Part shown: one piece after another, positions 48,145-59,891 of the stretch
How positions within the stretch are numbered: the first letter of the stretch is position 1
How the letters are laid out: each line of letters begins with the position of its first letter
Source of the DNA: Camarhynchus parvulus
Taxonomy: Eukaryota > Chordata > Aves > Passeriformes > Thraupidae
Direction: 5' to 3'
DNA length: 64,000 nt
Assembly: GCF_901933205.1 (NCBI RefSeq)
Contig: NC_044590.1
Location: forward strand, 2,185,501 to 2,249,500
The notes under the pieces: generated by a model
Told to the model about the DNA's origin: nothing
The model's input: the letters and a program-made list of their open reading frames with translations, nothing else
The model's database searches: none
Program-made: the position numbers and the translations under genes

Positions 48145-49124
48145 TGTTAAAGCCTGTGTTCCAATGGGGAATGGCTCCATGACAAACACATCTCAAGGAA
48201 CCAGCAGTGGGTACAGCAGTTATTGCTCCTCACATGTAGCCCAGGTGAATGGTTTCAGCAAGATGAGAGCTGCAGTGCTGCTGTGGAGGGAGTTTTGTGT
48301 GCCCCAGAGCTGTTGGGACATGGAGCTGATGCTTCTGCTGTCACGTCTGCAGTTCAGCTGCTCTGTGAGGAAATAACGTCCCTGCTCTGCAGGGCTATCA
48401 ATCCCACACCCGGCAGGATGTGATTTGCACTCACACATACCCAAAAGGCTGCACATCACACCAGCCAAATGGAAAAACATCTCATCAGAGGATCACTGGT
48501 GAGGATCTTGTGGAGAGGAGAATGAATGCTGCTGCCTTGTGTCAACCAAGGTGTTGGAAAATATACCAAGTTTAATTTTTTTTCTTTATTTTATAACTTT
48601 AGTCAGTTTTCACAGAATCACAGAATGAACTAGGTTGGAAAAGGCTTTTGGTATCATCAAGTCCAGCCTCTGTTCCCTTTTGCCCCGGGGGAAGGGAATT
48701 AGAGTTTCTTTCCATGAGCATTGTCTCAACAGACAGAGTAGCACAGAAGACACTCAAAGGATAACATCCATCAACGGCGATTAATGAACCATCGCCTCCA
48801 AACCACAGTCCTGGGGTGGTCTGAGGCACCTGGTCTGGGAAGAAGAGATAAAAATGAGGACCAAATTAGCATCAGAAGCGATCTGCAACCAATAGGAAAC
48901 CAAATACTGAGAACTACATGACTTGCAACCAATGAACATTGAACCAATAAAACTCTGTGGGTTTTGACTGCATAAAATTGGTGGAAAATTCAGTAAAATC
49001 CTTGTGTCACGAAATTATTTTCTCTGCATACTCAGGTTGTGTGTAGATGAAATGATTTTTGTGATACATCCTGGCCAGAACAACATCCTGGTCAGAAATA
49101 AAGTAATGCCTTGATTCTTTAACA
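48145..49124 (+). mobile_element. Probable solo LTR of an endogenous retrovirus
   Basis: The segment starts TGTTAAAG and ends CTTTAACA, a perfect 8-base terminal inverted repeat with TG...CA ends. Flanking pentamers GTTTA and GTAAA differ by one base and could be a decayed 5-bp target site duplication. The 3' third looks like a promoter end: repeated CCAAT boxes (48888-48948), a TGCATAAAATTGG TATA-like run and an AATAAAG signal close to the end. At about 48611 it contains a CACAGAATCACAGAATGAAC stretch also common in avian repeats. No internal retroviral genes or second LTR are present. The 5' border is less certain than the 3' border. Confidence 0.5.
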
Positions 49125-52100
49125 GTAAAAATATTTTTGAAGGGTTTTTATTTTTCCTGCAGCTTTGGTGACAAAGGGACAAAGATGCTGAAAGAATTCT
49201 CCTTCCTCCCCAGAAAGGGAGCGAGCCTCACTGCTCAGCAGCACAGTCTGCTCCCTCACACACATGTACAGGGAATCAGCGGCAAAACCCACCGACACGA
49301 GCAATAGGAATATTCTCACTTTGATTTTCTTTTGTTTTGACCTTACATCTCTTTTTGCCCAGCCAGACTAAGGGGTTAAAGAGCAAGACCTGCTGGGTAG
49401 GGGAAATTCCCCTCTGTGCAGAGGATCCCACAAAGTCATCACATAAATTGTCTGATCAAGGAGGATTTGAGTTGAACACACAATTCCCCTTGCTTGGACA
49501 ATCAGGGATTCCGACTTCTCCAGGACAGCCCCACACAGCCCTGTTCTTCAAGGATTTCCAGGTAAAATAAATAATTCTTTCTTTGCTGTCCTGTTAAGAA
49601 ATTTTTCTTGCCCTGAAGTTCTCTCAAAGATGAAAATGCCTGGGCTGGATTTCACTGGATTTAGCAATCCTAGTTAATGACTTTCTACTGGTTTTGCTCG
49701 AGAAGAAAGAAGTCCCTGAAAGCTGATTGTATGTACTCAAGGATCCATGACCCAGAACTTCACTAATAAGTATGCTTATCAACTGCATATGGATATTCCT
49801 TTCCTGATATCATTTTTATTCTTATTCAACTTATCAACTACCCCATTATCTTGTCTTCATGATTCAAACACTCTGGGAACATGATGTGAAAAAGCCAATG
49901 TACTAAAGAACAGGGCTACTTAAAACTAGTTCACATGCCATGCCCCTAATTTACTATAATACGAAAAAATTTACTTTAGCTTCTGTTCTAAATGAGGTTC
50001 ATGATCAGTTCACAGCTCATCTCATTACATTTATATGCATGACATTACTACATCTGCAATAATGCTAAATGACACAGCTTCCAGCACTAAGAAGAAATTG
50101 CCTCCCACTCTCACACAGGAACCACTTCCTACATGTCCATTAGAAGGCATTAAATTTTGGTGTCAGCACATTCACAATCCCTGAATTATTTGTAGATTAA
50201 ATAATTCTAAAAACATGTAGTGAATCTGCTCTCATGCAATTTAGAAAACTTAGCAGACTTCTAAGATTTCTTCATCATCCAAACATCCTTATAGGTTGGC
50301 TAAGACATTCTCCCAAGCTGTTACTGGATTACTGATCACATTTATCCCTGCAAATGGATTTAACTCCTAAAGCAGCTCACTGCAGAGTCCCACAGGCAGC
50401 AGTGGTCGTATTTAGCTTGGGCTCTCAGCAAAGCACAGACTGAACAACGCTGCATCCTGGGTTTCTGGTTACAGAAATTGTACATCAGAGCACACTTCAA
50501 TTTTGGCACTGTTCCTACAGCACTGTCAAACCAAGAGAGATTTTGACTTCAGAAAGTCAAATTATGGAAGGGAAATTGTTATCTAAGAAGTTTATAATAG
50601 ATACCTTGATAAAGAGTACCCCCTGTGTTACTACATTATACACATTCTGATAAAAACATGACAAACCTTTCTGACAAATTATATAGGATGGTCATTATGG
50701 AAAAGTCTTTGCCTCACAGGAATTCAAATGCATCTCCTGGTGACATTTTACCTACTGCCTCTTCAATAGCTCTCAGCTCAATTCCCAGCGTCCCCTTTTA
50801 CTGATGATAAACAGTGGCTGCAATAACACAAATAACACAAAACCAGAGCAGCACTCTCTGGATGTAGGAAAATCGCAAATGGAAAATGAGAGTTTATCTA
50901 TGTAGAGACAGGCTGAGAGATGGAACAGGGGTTCAGACAGAGAACAAATGTAGTACATAAAGTGTGTCAGTAATTTAGGTTTATTTTTAAATAACACAGC
51001 CATCTGGAATTGGGGGTGCACATCTCCACACCCCATGCTTGTGTTTCAAGACTGCAGAACACACTGTTGAGATCTGTGCATTTTTTTTAGCATTTTGCAG
51101 CATGCCTCTTTTCAGTGTATCTTATATGTATCTTATATTCTCAAAACATTGTGAGATGTGTTTGTAAATATGTGTGTCTGTGCAGAAGCCTTTCCTTGAG
51201 CTGTTTCTGAAAGCTGTACCTTCTCCCCTTGGTTTTAGTTACAATGAGCAGGACAGAGCTAATGTCTTTTTCTTATAAACCATCTTCACATTAAGGTGTC
51301 TCCAGCCTGGCTGTTTGCTCCTTTTTCACAGAGCATATATCACTGGGTGTTTATCATATTGTTCCTTCCTGCTTCCAAACGAAACCTCCCACTGAGACTT
51401 GGGGGCAGCAGACAGCCAGGCTGTGCATATACAACTGCCAGCCCTAATGCTTTCATGCCTCATTAAGTGACCTCCTGCTCTTTTCTGCACTTGCCCAGGA
51501 TTTTTGGCTGTCCAGCAGCAGCAACACATCTGTCACAGGAGAGCATCTCCATGGTCTCTGTCCCTGAGAGGCTCTGATGGATCTCCCAGACAGACACAGT
51601 GTCCCAGTGCAGAGACCAGAGCCGCACCTGACATCTCCTTTGCTGAGACCAGAATTAACTCCTGGGATTTTTTTATTATTCAGAAAGAAAATGGACAAAG
51701 TCGTAGTGTGCTCTGCTCAGAGCACTGCCATGCCAATATCACCTGTCGGCTCCGGTGGTGTTGGTGTGCAAACACTCACAGAAAACACACAGCAAACTGC
51801 TTTGGAGCAGTAATAAACATTGAGATTGTGTTCTGAGAAACTATTCTTCTCCAAAGCATCCAGAGAGGGGCTGGACTTATCAAGTAAGAACTACAGGCAG
51901 TGTAAAGCATGGAACTGGCAGTGCTGTTGAGACAGAACAGATCATTTCAATACAAGCAAAGCTCTCAGCCTCTCTTCCCCTGAGATCCTCCCTGAAACCC
52001 ATCTGTTCTGCGGAGCCTTGCACTCGACAGCAGCCACCCAGCAGCACTGCACCACACCGTACTGGCCTGTGCAGCTCCACTCCGGGCTCCTGAACGGCAA

Positions 52101-52424
52101 ATTCTTCTTATTTATCGACACAGTCCTCCCATTGTCCTCAGGCCTGTGAGCTCATGTGTCTGCGGAAACACAGCATGCCTGAAGAGGAAAGGCTTTGCAG
52201 CTGGGAGAGAGCAGGATTTCATTGCTGGGGCTCGACCTGGGGAGGCAATTCCAGGGATATTCACCCTTCACCCTGCCATGAGCAGCTGTCTGTGGTGGCA
52301 CAGAAAAATGCATTTTTTTTCTGCATTTCAGAAAAATGCAGGCATGAAACCCTTGTGATCACAGTTGTGAAGGCACCCTCTGCAAGCTTGTGACAGCTCC
52401 CAGCTGTGTTGGGTGGTCATGCAC
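49125..52424. other. No gene recognised
   Basis: A/T-rich sequence, particularly 49600-51000, with no repeat family that I can name and no supportable frame. Confidence 0.5.
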
Positions 52425-52880
52425 TGGAGGAATGGATGGCATCCAGAGGGACCTGAACAAGCTTCAGAGGTGAGACTGTGAACCTGGAGAAGTTCATTGA
52501 GCAAGGCCACATGTCAGGTGATGGGACAGGACCCAGGGACCGGCTGGAGCTGTGCCAGGGAGGGTTAGGTTGGATTTTGGGAAAGGTTCTTTGCCCAGAG
52601 GTGCTGGGCACTGCCCAGGCTTCCCAGGGAATGGGCACGGCCGAGGCTGCGCATTCAGACAGCGCTGCCAGGGATGCCCAGCTGGCATTGTTGCAATTGT
52701 TGAGGTGTGATTTTCCCCTCTCTACATTCGAAGCCATCCCCCCTCACGCTGTCACTGCAGTTCCTGAGGAAGAATCCCTCTCGTTTGTTGGGGATTGTTG
52801 GGGTGTCCTGTGCAGAGCCTGGAGCTGGACTGGATCATCTGTGTGTGTCCGGCCCAACTCGGGATATTCTGTAGCTCTGT
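52425..52880 (+). mobile_element. CR1 LINE 3' fragment, sense
   Basis: Contains the CR1 segment with GAGGGACCTGAACAAGCTTC, GAGGTGAGACTGTGAACC and GAGAAGTTCATTGAGCAAG. The terminus GAGCTGGACTGGATCATC, CAACTCGGGATATTCTGTAG lies at 52825-52878. It is diverged, and its tail resembles the CR1 subtypes that end in GATATTCTATGA. Confidence 0.7.
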
Positions 52881-52894
52881 GACCATTTATAAGT

Positions 52895-53069
52895 GCTTGC
52901 AGTGACATGATGAGAGGACATGACTTCAAAATGAAAGAGGGAAGGATTTGACTGAATATTAGGGTGCAATTCTTGGCAGTGAGGGTGGGGAGGCCCTGGC
53001 ACACCTTGCCGAGAGGAGCCGAGGCTGCCGCATCCCTGAGGTGTCCAATGCCGGGCTGGGCACGGCCGG
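52895..53069 (+). mobile_element. CR1 LINE 3' fragment, sense, at the FAM210B promoter
   Basis: GACATGATGAGAGGACATGA, GACTGAATATTAGGGTGC, GAGGCCCTGGCACACC and a CpG-rich version of the CR1 end (CCGGGCTGGGCACGGCCGGG). The fragment runs into the CpG island and ends about 140 bases before the FAM210B start codon. Confidence 0.75.
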
Positions 53070-53400
53070 GACGAAAGCGCTGTGCCACAAGACATCCGCG
53101 CCTCACCAACGCGAACGCTGCGGCTTTAAGGAGGCGGTCGGGGCGTGTGCCCGGCCCGTCATGCCGCTCGGGGGGCCGGGCCGCTGCCGTGTGCCGGCGG
53201 TGCCGCCATGTACCGCCTGTGCCGGCTGTCCCCGCTGCTGTCGCCGCTGCTGGCCCCGCTCCGCCTGCCCCGCTCCCCCTGCCCCGCCTGGGCCGCGCTG
53301 CCGCCGGGGCCGGGCCCGCGCCGCGCCCGCGCCAAGGTACGTGAGGGCTGAGGGGCCGCCTGCCCAGCGGCACTGAACGCCCCGCTCTCACCCTGCTCCT
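53070..53400 (+). promoter_or_regulatory. CpG island covering FAM210B promoter, 5' UTR and exon 1
   Basis: A sharp rise in C+G and CpG (GACGAAAGCGCTG, CGCGAACGCTGCGG, GGTCGGGGCGTG, GCGCCGCGCCCGCGCC) against the A/T-rich neighbours. I see no TATA box. It has the look of a housekeeping promoter. Confidence 0.8.
53208..53336 (+). CDS. FAM210B: FAM210B coding exon 1, mitochondrial presequence
   Basis: 43 codons ending in AAG|GTACGT. The peptide has nine Arg, one Lys and no Asp or Glu, and its first 25 residues (MYRLCRLSPLLSPLLAP onward) can form a positive amphipathic helix. Confidence 0.92.
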
Positions 53401-56400
53401 CAGCTTTTAGGGTGTGTTTCGGTGTTTTTCACCTCCATCCCCTCTGCCAGCCCCCATGGGATCGGTAAATCGTGTTTAGCGGGTTTCTGTGGGAGCTGGT
53501 TCGCACCTGCTGGTGGGCACGTTGGCAGTGTGAGCTTTAATGTCTGCAGCGTAATTTGCATCGTGGTTTCTGCTGCCTTATTGTGTAAGATCACGGGGTG
53601 TTCTAGATGTGTTTTCATGCTTTAAATCGCCTGAATGATGCGAATAAAATCGGCTTTTTAGCTGAAATATTGTCGCAGAGTGACATGGAAATAGGCAGCA
53701 GCTTTACTTGCTAAGCTGGGCATTATTTCCTACGTGACTGCCCTGGGTACTCCAAATACTATCTCTTGAAATTGTTCTTTTTTTACGTTTTGCTTCAATA
53801 CCATTTCTGGTGTGTGAGCCTGTGAATACAGGGGAATTGGAATGGACTTGAAAAATCAGAATAAGCAATTTTTCAGTCCTTAAGATCCATCCCTAAGACC
53901 CTGAGCTCATGAGCTACTAAAGAAAAATCTAAAGTCTTAGAACGACAAGAATCAGGATAAGCTAAGCTACACAATTTCCTGTTTTTGTATTTGTATGACT
54001 TCCTGTCAAAATGAAATACAAAGCAACACAAATAATTACAAAAGAGAAAAACAGCAAACAAATGTGGGGTTAGGGTTTGGGCGGGTGGTGTGCTTGCTTT
54101 GAGGGTTGTAAGACTGTCTTGTATGCTAATTTACAATCTTAGCAAATGCAATAATTAATCAAGAATTTTTTTTTCCGAATTTGTATGCCTTGAAACCACA
54201 GTGGGACAGTGGTGGCAGGCACCTGGTGGCTCTACCTGTCCTGTGGTGGCTGTCACATTGCCACAACTGCTGCTGAGCTCAGCTGGAAAGAAAGGACTCC
54301 TCTAATGTTTCCTGACAAATGCTGACTAATTAGAGACAAGTCCTGAGGTTTTTGTGGAAATGTTTTCTTCTGTCAGTATTTCTTCCCTGGCGAGCATGGG
54401 GAGTTAGCAAGGGCTGCCAGCATAGCTGCCCTCCTTTGATTTCTTTTCAGATTGCTTTGGGATATGGTTTAGTACGAAGTTCTGCACTTGAAAGGTACCC
54501 AAATAAAAATCTATCAATGACTTCTGCTGTGACATACATTTTGAGTGCACTTGGGCTCTTGACACCAGCCCTGGCATGTCCCTGCAGTTGTTGTCTACAC
54601 CGTAGCAACAGAGTTGCTCGTTGCTGTCAACACTTGCAGTTCTTCCTTTGAGCAGCTCATCCATTACGCGTGATTTAAAGGAACTTAAACTTTGGATCTC
54701 TTCCATCAGGGAGCTGTTGTTAAGCGTACCAGGTGGGCTTCCAGTGCCCCTGGAACAAAGAGCTGAGCTCCGGGGAGTCACTGGGTAAAGCTGGGCAGTG
54801 GGTGGAAGCAAATAGCTCTCACACCTCAGTCTCATGGCTCCAGCAGCTGTCTGGGTGTGCCTTGGCACACATTGGGATCAAATAATCTGGTTTTAATTAT
54901 GAAACCTGAATTGTGTGAGAATTTACACCCAGATCAGTGCATTCCTTTGACAGGAATAGGTGGGAGGAGGGAGCTTGTCTGGGCTCTGCCACAGTATCTG
55001 CTGTGCTGATGAGGAGGAGCAGAAGTTTCTGTCTTCCCAAATCGCTCTGTGTGCAAGACACTTCTTTCATAATTTCAGCTTCTGTAATATGATCTTGTGC
55101 TTATGCTAATAAATACTTCTAATTGTTTTCTTTTTAGGATGCAGCTGAACCCCTCAAAAACGCAACCGCTGATCCCAGTGCTGAAAACAAGAAACTCAAC
55201 AAATCCCAGCAGCTGAAACAAGTTTTTAAAGAATATGGTGCTGTAGGGGTTTCCTTCCATGTTGGAATTTCCTTAGTATCTCTGGGAATCTTCTACCTGG
55301 CTGTGTCAAGGTGAGGTTTGTACAGCTGTCTGTCACCTCTAGGTAGTGGTAAAAGTAAAATACATTTACCATTGTGCTTATCTCTGACAGGAGACAGGCA
55401 CTTTATGCCTGTTGGACCTTACCTCCTGAATTTTGAGTATGGATGGGTCCATAAATGGACCTGATCTCCCATCAGGCATGAGGCAGCAGAGTTGTACATG
55501 GACATTTTGTACAGGTTCATCAGCAGGGAAAACAGCAGGCACAGCACCACTATAACTGACCAGGCAGAAAGTGTATTTGTTCTGCAGATAGCTTTTGTTC
55601 TTGCTTGGTCTGGAGAGATAGAGCCATGCAAAAGTGCTCTGGGGCTTAGAGATAAAGGTATTTTTCTGGGTGTTGAACACAGTTTGTGCAGTTGAACTGC
55701 AGAAAATAACAGCCACTAGAAGAGGATTAGAGTCAGGAGGGGAATTGTGTGTGTGGCTTTGTTGGAATGCATGTTACACGAGGTATTCCAGCTGAGGAGG
55801 CAGGGAAACGTGTTATTACCCCAAACATTCCCTGCTGCTTATTCCTGACTCCAGTGGGAATAGATGAATGCCTGATTTCTCCTGTTTACTATGTTGTGGC
55901 ACAGGGTGACAACATTTTTTTTTCCTTCAGGTATGGTTGAATCCCTGATGAAATCTGCTATGTCTGTATTAATGAATTTGGTGCATAATGCCCATTTGAG
56001 ATCCTCAACACTTCCTTCACTTGCTAGATTTTAGATAATTTGTCATTTTGTAACACTAAGCCTAACACCAGATACCTCATTTGGTTTGTGCTTAGGTGAT
56101 AAATTTCCCCAAGACACAGAATATATATTAAATATATATTTAATATATATATTAAATATAAACTTGGGAAGATGAAACTCCGACACAAATTCACAGTAAC
56201 TCTTTAAGAATCACTTTGCAGAGAAACTCCATCTCTAAAGGCCGAGTAGAACCGTGACACACGAACCTTTGTGAGTAAACCCCCCCAGCAGTTTGTATTT
56301 TTAATGCTAACCTAAAGCAGCATCTCTTCTTTGCAGCGGCGTGGATATGAGCGTGGTGCTCATGGGCTCTGCCACAGCATCTGCTGTGCTGATGTGGAGG

Positions 56401-56876
56401 AGCAGGAGTTTCTGTCTTCCCAAATCACTCTGTGTGCAAGACACTTCTTTCATAATTTCAGCTAACTGTAATATGATTGACAGTTACTCTAAGAATCACT
56501 TTGCAGAGAAATTTCATAGTAACTCTTTAAGCATCACTTTGCAGAGAAACTTCATCTCTAAAGGCTGAGTAGAGCCATGACACATGAACCTTTGTAAGCA
56601 AGCCCCCAGCAGTTTGTATTTTTCATGCTAACCTAAAGCAGTGTCTCCTCTGTGTGCAGCGGCGTGGACATGAGCGCGGTGCTGCTGAAGCTGGGTTTCA
56701 GCGAGGCCTCTCTGCAGTCGCGGATGGCAGCCGGCACCAGCACCTTCGTGCTGGCCTATGCTGTGCACAAGCTCTTCGCCCCCGTGCGCATCAGCATCAC
56801 CGTGGTGTCCGTGCCCTTCGTGGTGCGCTACTGCCGCAAGGCCGGCTTCTTCAAACCCCCTGCCTCCAGCCCCTGA
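53208..56876 (+). CDS. FAM210B: FAM210B, mitochondrial DUF1279 protein
   Basis: Three coding exons (53208-53336, 55138-55310, 56660-56876) give 172 residues, against about 190 in human. The start has a good Kozak context (GCCGCCATGT). Residues 1-43 are an Arg/Leu/Pro-rich presequence without acidic residues, consistent with mitochondrial import. Residues from about 62 on form the DUF1279 domain, with a first membrane segment VGVSFHVGISLVSLGIFYLAV and a second hydrophobic segment around ISITVVSVPFVV; the tail GFFKPP is typical of FAM210B. The family member acts in mitochondria and is linked to erythroid iron and haem metabolism (established for mammals). Introns are 1801 and 1349 bases, the second entered at phase 2. 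It faces AURKA tail to tail, with 2.8 kb between stop codons. Intron 2 carries a decoy copy of the exon 3 acceptor. Confidence 0.95.
55138..55310 (+). CDS. FAM210B: FAM210B coding exon 2, start of DUF1279
   Basis: The acceptor is TTTTCTTTTTAG and the donor TCAAG|GTGAGG (phase 2). An Ala/Asn/Lys-rich linker leads to KKLNKSQQLKQVFKEYG, the basic helix before the first membrane segment. Confidence 0.93.
55311..56659 (+). repeat. FAM210B intron 2 with rearranged tandem duplication
   Basis: Block 56195-56363 is about 90% identical to 56518-56686, and each includes a 3' splice site plus the first 27 bases of exon 3. Between them, 56364-56477 is a roughly 95% identical copy of 54981-55093, which lies before exon 2, followed by a 35-base partial copy (56482-56516). 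An A/T palindromic run (ATATATATTAAATATATA) precedes at 56117-56160. Confidence 0.92.
56337..56568 (+). pseudogene. Decoy FAM210B exon 3 copy fused to duplicated intron sequence
   Basis: After an intact acceptor TTCTTTGCAG, the first 27 bases repeat exon 3 (GVDMSVVL against GVDMSAVL). The sequence then passes into the copy of the region before exon 2. The frame stays open to a stop at 56566-56568. Splicing exon 2 to this acceptor would be in phase and would give a shortened protein that lacks the second half of DUF1279 and has a new tail of about 65 residues. Whether it is ever used is unknown. Confidence 0.75.
56660..56876 (+). CDS. FAM210B: FAM210B coding exon 3, end of DUF1279
   Basis: Acceptor CTGTGTGCAG. 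Encodes the conserved core with LLKLGF, MAAGTSTFVLAYAVHKLFAP and VRISITVVSVPF, ending GFFKPPASSP. Strongly GC-rich third positions. Confidence 0.95.
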
Positions 56877-58753
56877 GCTCCTGGCCCTGCTCTCCAGTGC
56901 AGCCACCCAGCTCTGCAGGGCAAACGTTTTTTTTCAAAGACTTGTCTGGGTTCAGGTCGATCTCATCTTGTGTTTTTCACTCGTTCCTTCAGGTAAATGT
57001 CACTGTGAAAAGTGCTGTCCTTGTCTCCTGTCCCTTTTGCCGCTTATTCTTAGGACAAACCTGTTCAAATGAGATCTGGTTTGCCTTTCAAGTGGGAATA
57101 TAAATGCTTGACAGTGAGCATAGTTCTGGGTCTTTATAAGCCAGCTTTTGAGCCTTTTTTTATTTCTTTTAAAAACAGTCATAGCTTTCATTTATTGCTG
57201 TGTAGCTGAGAAATTGTGAGAGTCTCTTTCCAGCAGAATAAACAATATGTCACTACATGGGTAGTTCCCCTGATAAGGATATGTATTGGAATCTAAAGTG
57301 GTAGGTGGGTGTTTGTTTTGTTAGAAGAGGCTTTTATTATAGCCCTTCTTGCAGTACAACACATGCACTGAACTCGCTTCAGTAGGAGTACCCATATGAT
57401 AAATTATTGCAGTCATAATTGGTTTAGTCACAATAGGTGAAGCATTGTTCTGAAACTATGTGTATTGATTCCATAGTCCAAGATTTTATTGTTTGAAAAT
57501 GTGCTGGCTGGGAGTCAGCCTTACTAAAGTCCCTTTGTTTTTAAATGTCTAGAGACTCAGAAGAAATCCTGAGCCTACTGAAATCAGTGTACCCAGAATT
57601 ACCTATGTGAACATACTCCAAACAGCATCAAGGCAGAAAGAAGCTGGGGGGTTTATAATAGTTTGAGATCTGGCTTTGTACTGGAAACACTTTTTTAAAA
57701 AATCTTTAAAACTAACCCCAGCTGCTTTCTGCTCCCATGGGTGAAACTCAAATCATCTGCACCAGAAGTGCAAACATTCCAATTCCCAGCTTCCCATGAA
57801 GAATCCCTGTGCTTTGGGCTGAGACTGGTGAATGTAGCAACGAGGGGGCTTTGCCTTTCCTTCTGGGGACACTGTGGTGTTAGAATGTAGTTACAGGGGT
57901 GGATATCCACATTCCACCTTCCACTCAAGCTGCAGACTGATCCTTCAACAGATAAATTAGTGTCACACTGGGGTAGGCCTGGGTTTGGGTCTCAGCCTGT
58001 GCTGCTGTGAGAGCCTGAGCAAGAGCTGGGGCTGGTTGCTCTTTTCTGAGTTCTCTCTGTGCTTGCACTTACCCCAAGGTGGCTCTGACTGATCTGATTC
58101 TACAAAACTCTGATTTAAGTAAAATAGCAGGAAAATACTCTGAAATAGCTTTCTAGTTTTGCTAAAATTTAGTGAATAGAGAGGAAGAAAGGGTGGAGTT
58201 TTGATAAGAGCTGGCTGAGGGAAGAAAGGAGTAAATAACTTACGAGCAGCCTCTTGCCTCCCCTCGGCCAGAACGTTAAATTGCACCTTAACTCCTTCCC
58301 CCCCACCGAAATGCCCAGGTTTCATGTGGATCAAGGATAAGAATTCCAAAATAACTCTGAGGCAGCCTTGTTTACTTCAGTTAGAATAATTTTTGAGAAG
58401 GGTGTTTTGTCTTAAATGTGATAAAGAAGGAATATTCAAAGTTTGTTTTTCAAAATCATATATAAAATCATATGAAATCATTTAAAATAATTTAAAAGTC
58501 AGTAGAAGGCACCAGCACTAAACTAGAGTTTTCTTGCTGTAAAGAAACAGCTTCATATAAATTGTGGCCCGAATTCTGATTACTTATGTGGTTGTATAAA
58601 CTACTGGCAGTTTGTTTAGATGAAGATTTTTGCAAAGTATATTTTAAATTAATTTGAGAATATATTTTGAATTCTGGAGTCCTCGCTTGTAGAAGGATCA
58701 TTTTTTAAAACTGTTTGTAAAATAGCAAAGTCTTATTCTGAAAAGACAATAAA
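56877..58753 (+). other. FAM210B 3' UTR with two candidate poly(A) signals
   Basis: AATAAA at 57237-57242 and again at 58748-58753. The stretch between is A/T-rich with no frame of interest. Use of the distal signal would leave about 460 bases to the AURKA poly(A) signal on the other strand. Confidence 0.55.
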
Positions 58754-59217
58754 TTGCTTTCTCTTACTTTGCTTTAAGTGTTTTCCCTGGAAAAGAGTTG
58801 GCATTGATTTTGGTGGCAAGGGGCCTGACCCTTAGTGCATTTTAAGGAGTGTCTTATAAACATCTGGTCTTGTTATTTGCTGTCACCCAACATAATCTGA
58901 AAGTACTTCTGAGAGAAAGGGCTGGAAAATGGTATTAGATGGGAGATTTTGAATAAACTCACTGGAAAAAGGACAGAGCAGACCAAGCTCTCAATAAACC
59001 AAGCAGGTGAAGTAGCAACACATTTGGTACTTACCTTGTAATTCTAAATTGGGATTGTGAATGACTGTGTGGTACCAGCACTTTGAGCTTCCCTTCTGAC
59101 AGAGGTGGGAATTATACTTTGGGAATTCACCTCTGGGAGCAGGAGTTCAGCTGTGCTGGTGCTGAGCCAAGCAGTGCCACAAGGAAGCTCAGACTGCTGG
59201 GTGCAGTATAACAAGTC

Positions 59218-59223
59218 TTTATT
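59218..59223 (-). terminator. AURKA poly(A) signal
   Basis: AATAAA on the minus strand, 482 bases after the AURKA stop codon. The 3' UTR is thus short, and the two genes converge without predicted overlap. Confidence 0.65.
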
Positions 59224-59705
59224 TTACAAATTGAGTGCTCACATTTAAAACTAGAGACAAAACCAATTGCCACATCATTTTTGGAACACTTGAAAAAGGC
59301 ATTCACCTTACTCAGCTTCAGGTTACACCACAGGTAAGACACCCTGAGCAGCCCAGGGAGGGAGGAGCAGGCATCTCCAGGATATTGCACTGTTCCATAA
59401 GCCAGAACAACAACTTCCTTATGGTGGAACAACGAACCATTTCAGCACAAGAGCCTCCAACACCTTCATACTTACACCAGCAAACTGGCCCACATGGAAC
59501 TGATTTCAAGTACATTAAATATTCCACAAGCTCCAGAGAGAAGTCAAATAATTTTATGCTGCAATTCGAGTTTAAGACACCAGCCAACCAAGGATTTGCA
59601 TCCCAATTGCCACTAGATTCCAAGACCTGCTTTTCCTATTGTAAGCATTACAGTAGTCACAGTACAGGGCTCCTCTTGTCCATCCCACAAGTCACCCTCC
59701 TCGAG

Positions 59706-59891
59706 CTATGTTTTGGAGGGGGCAGCAGCATCACTCTTCCTGCTGGTGGGAATCTTGGTAGAGTTTGCTGTGATCCAGGGATGGAGCAGCACATCCTTCA
59801 GGGGCAGGCGATGGAAGGGGTTGTGCTTCAGGAGCTTGGAAATTAAATCCCTTGCACCTTCTGTTACAAATGGAGGAAACTTGAATTCCAC
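59706..59891 (-). CDS. AURKA: AURKA last coding exon
   Basis: Encodes [20 protein letters not shown], the final kinase helices with HPWITANS, and the divergent tail. Acceptor TTTTTTCCTTAG; stop at 59706-59708. A D-box-like RxxL is present in the C-lobe (RLPL). Confidence 0.95.
   Translation of the reverse strand: MEFKFPPFVTEGARDLISKLLKHNPFHRLPLKDVLLHPWITANSTKIPTSRKSDAAAPSKT

Noticed and set aside
1420..53069. Frames of 60-130 codons repeatedly containing PWHRCPEQLWLPLDPW-like peptides
   Set aside because: These are translations of CR1 3' untranslated tails, not a protein family.
52744..53391. 215-codon minus-strand frame over the FAM210B promoter
   Set aside because: Gly/Ala/Arg-rich product of CpG-island composition joined to antisense CR1 sequence.
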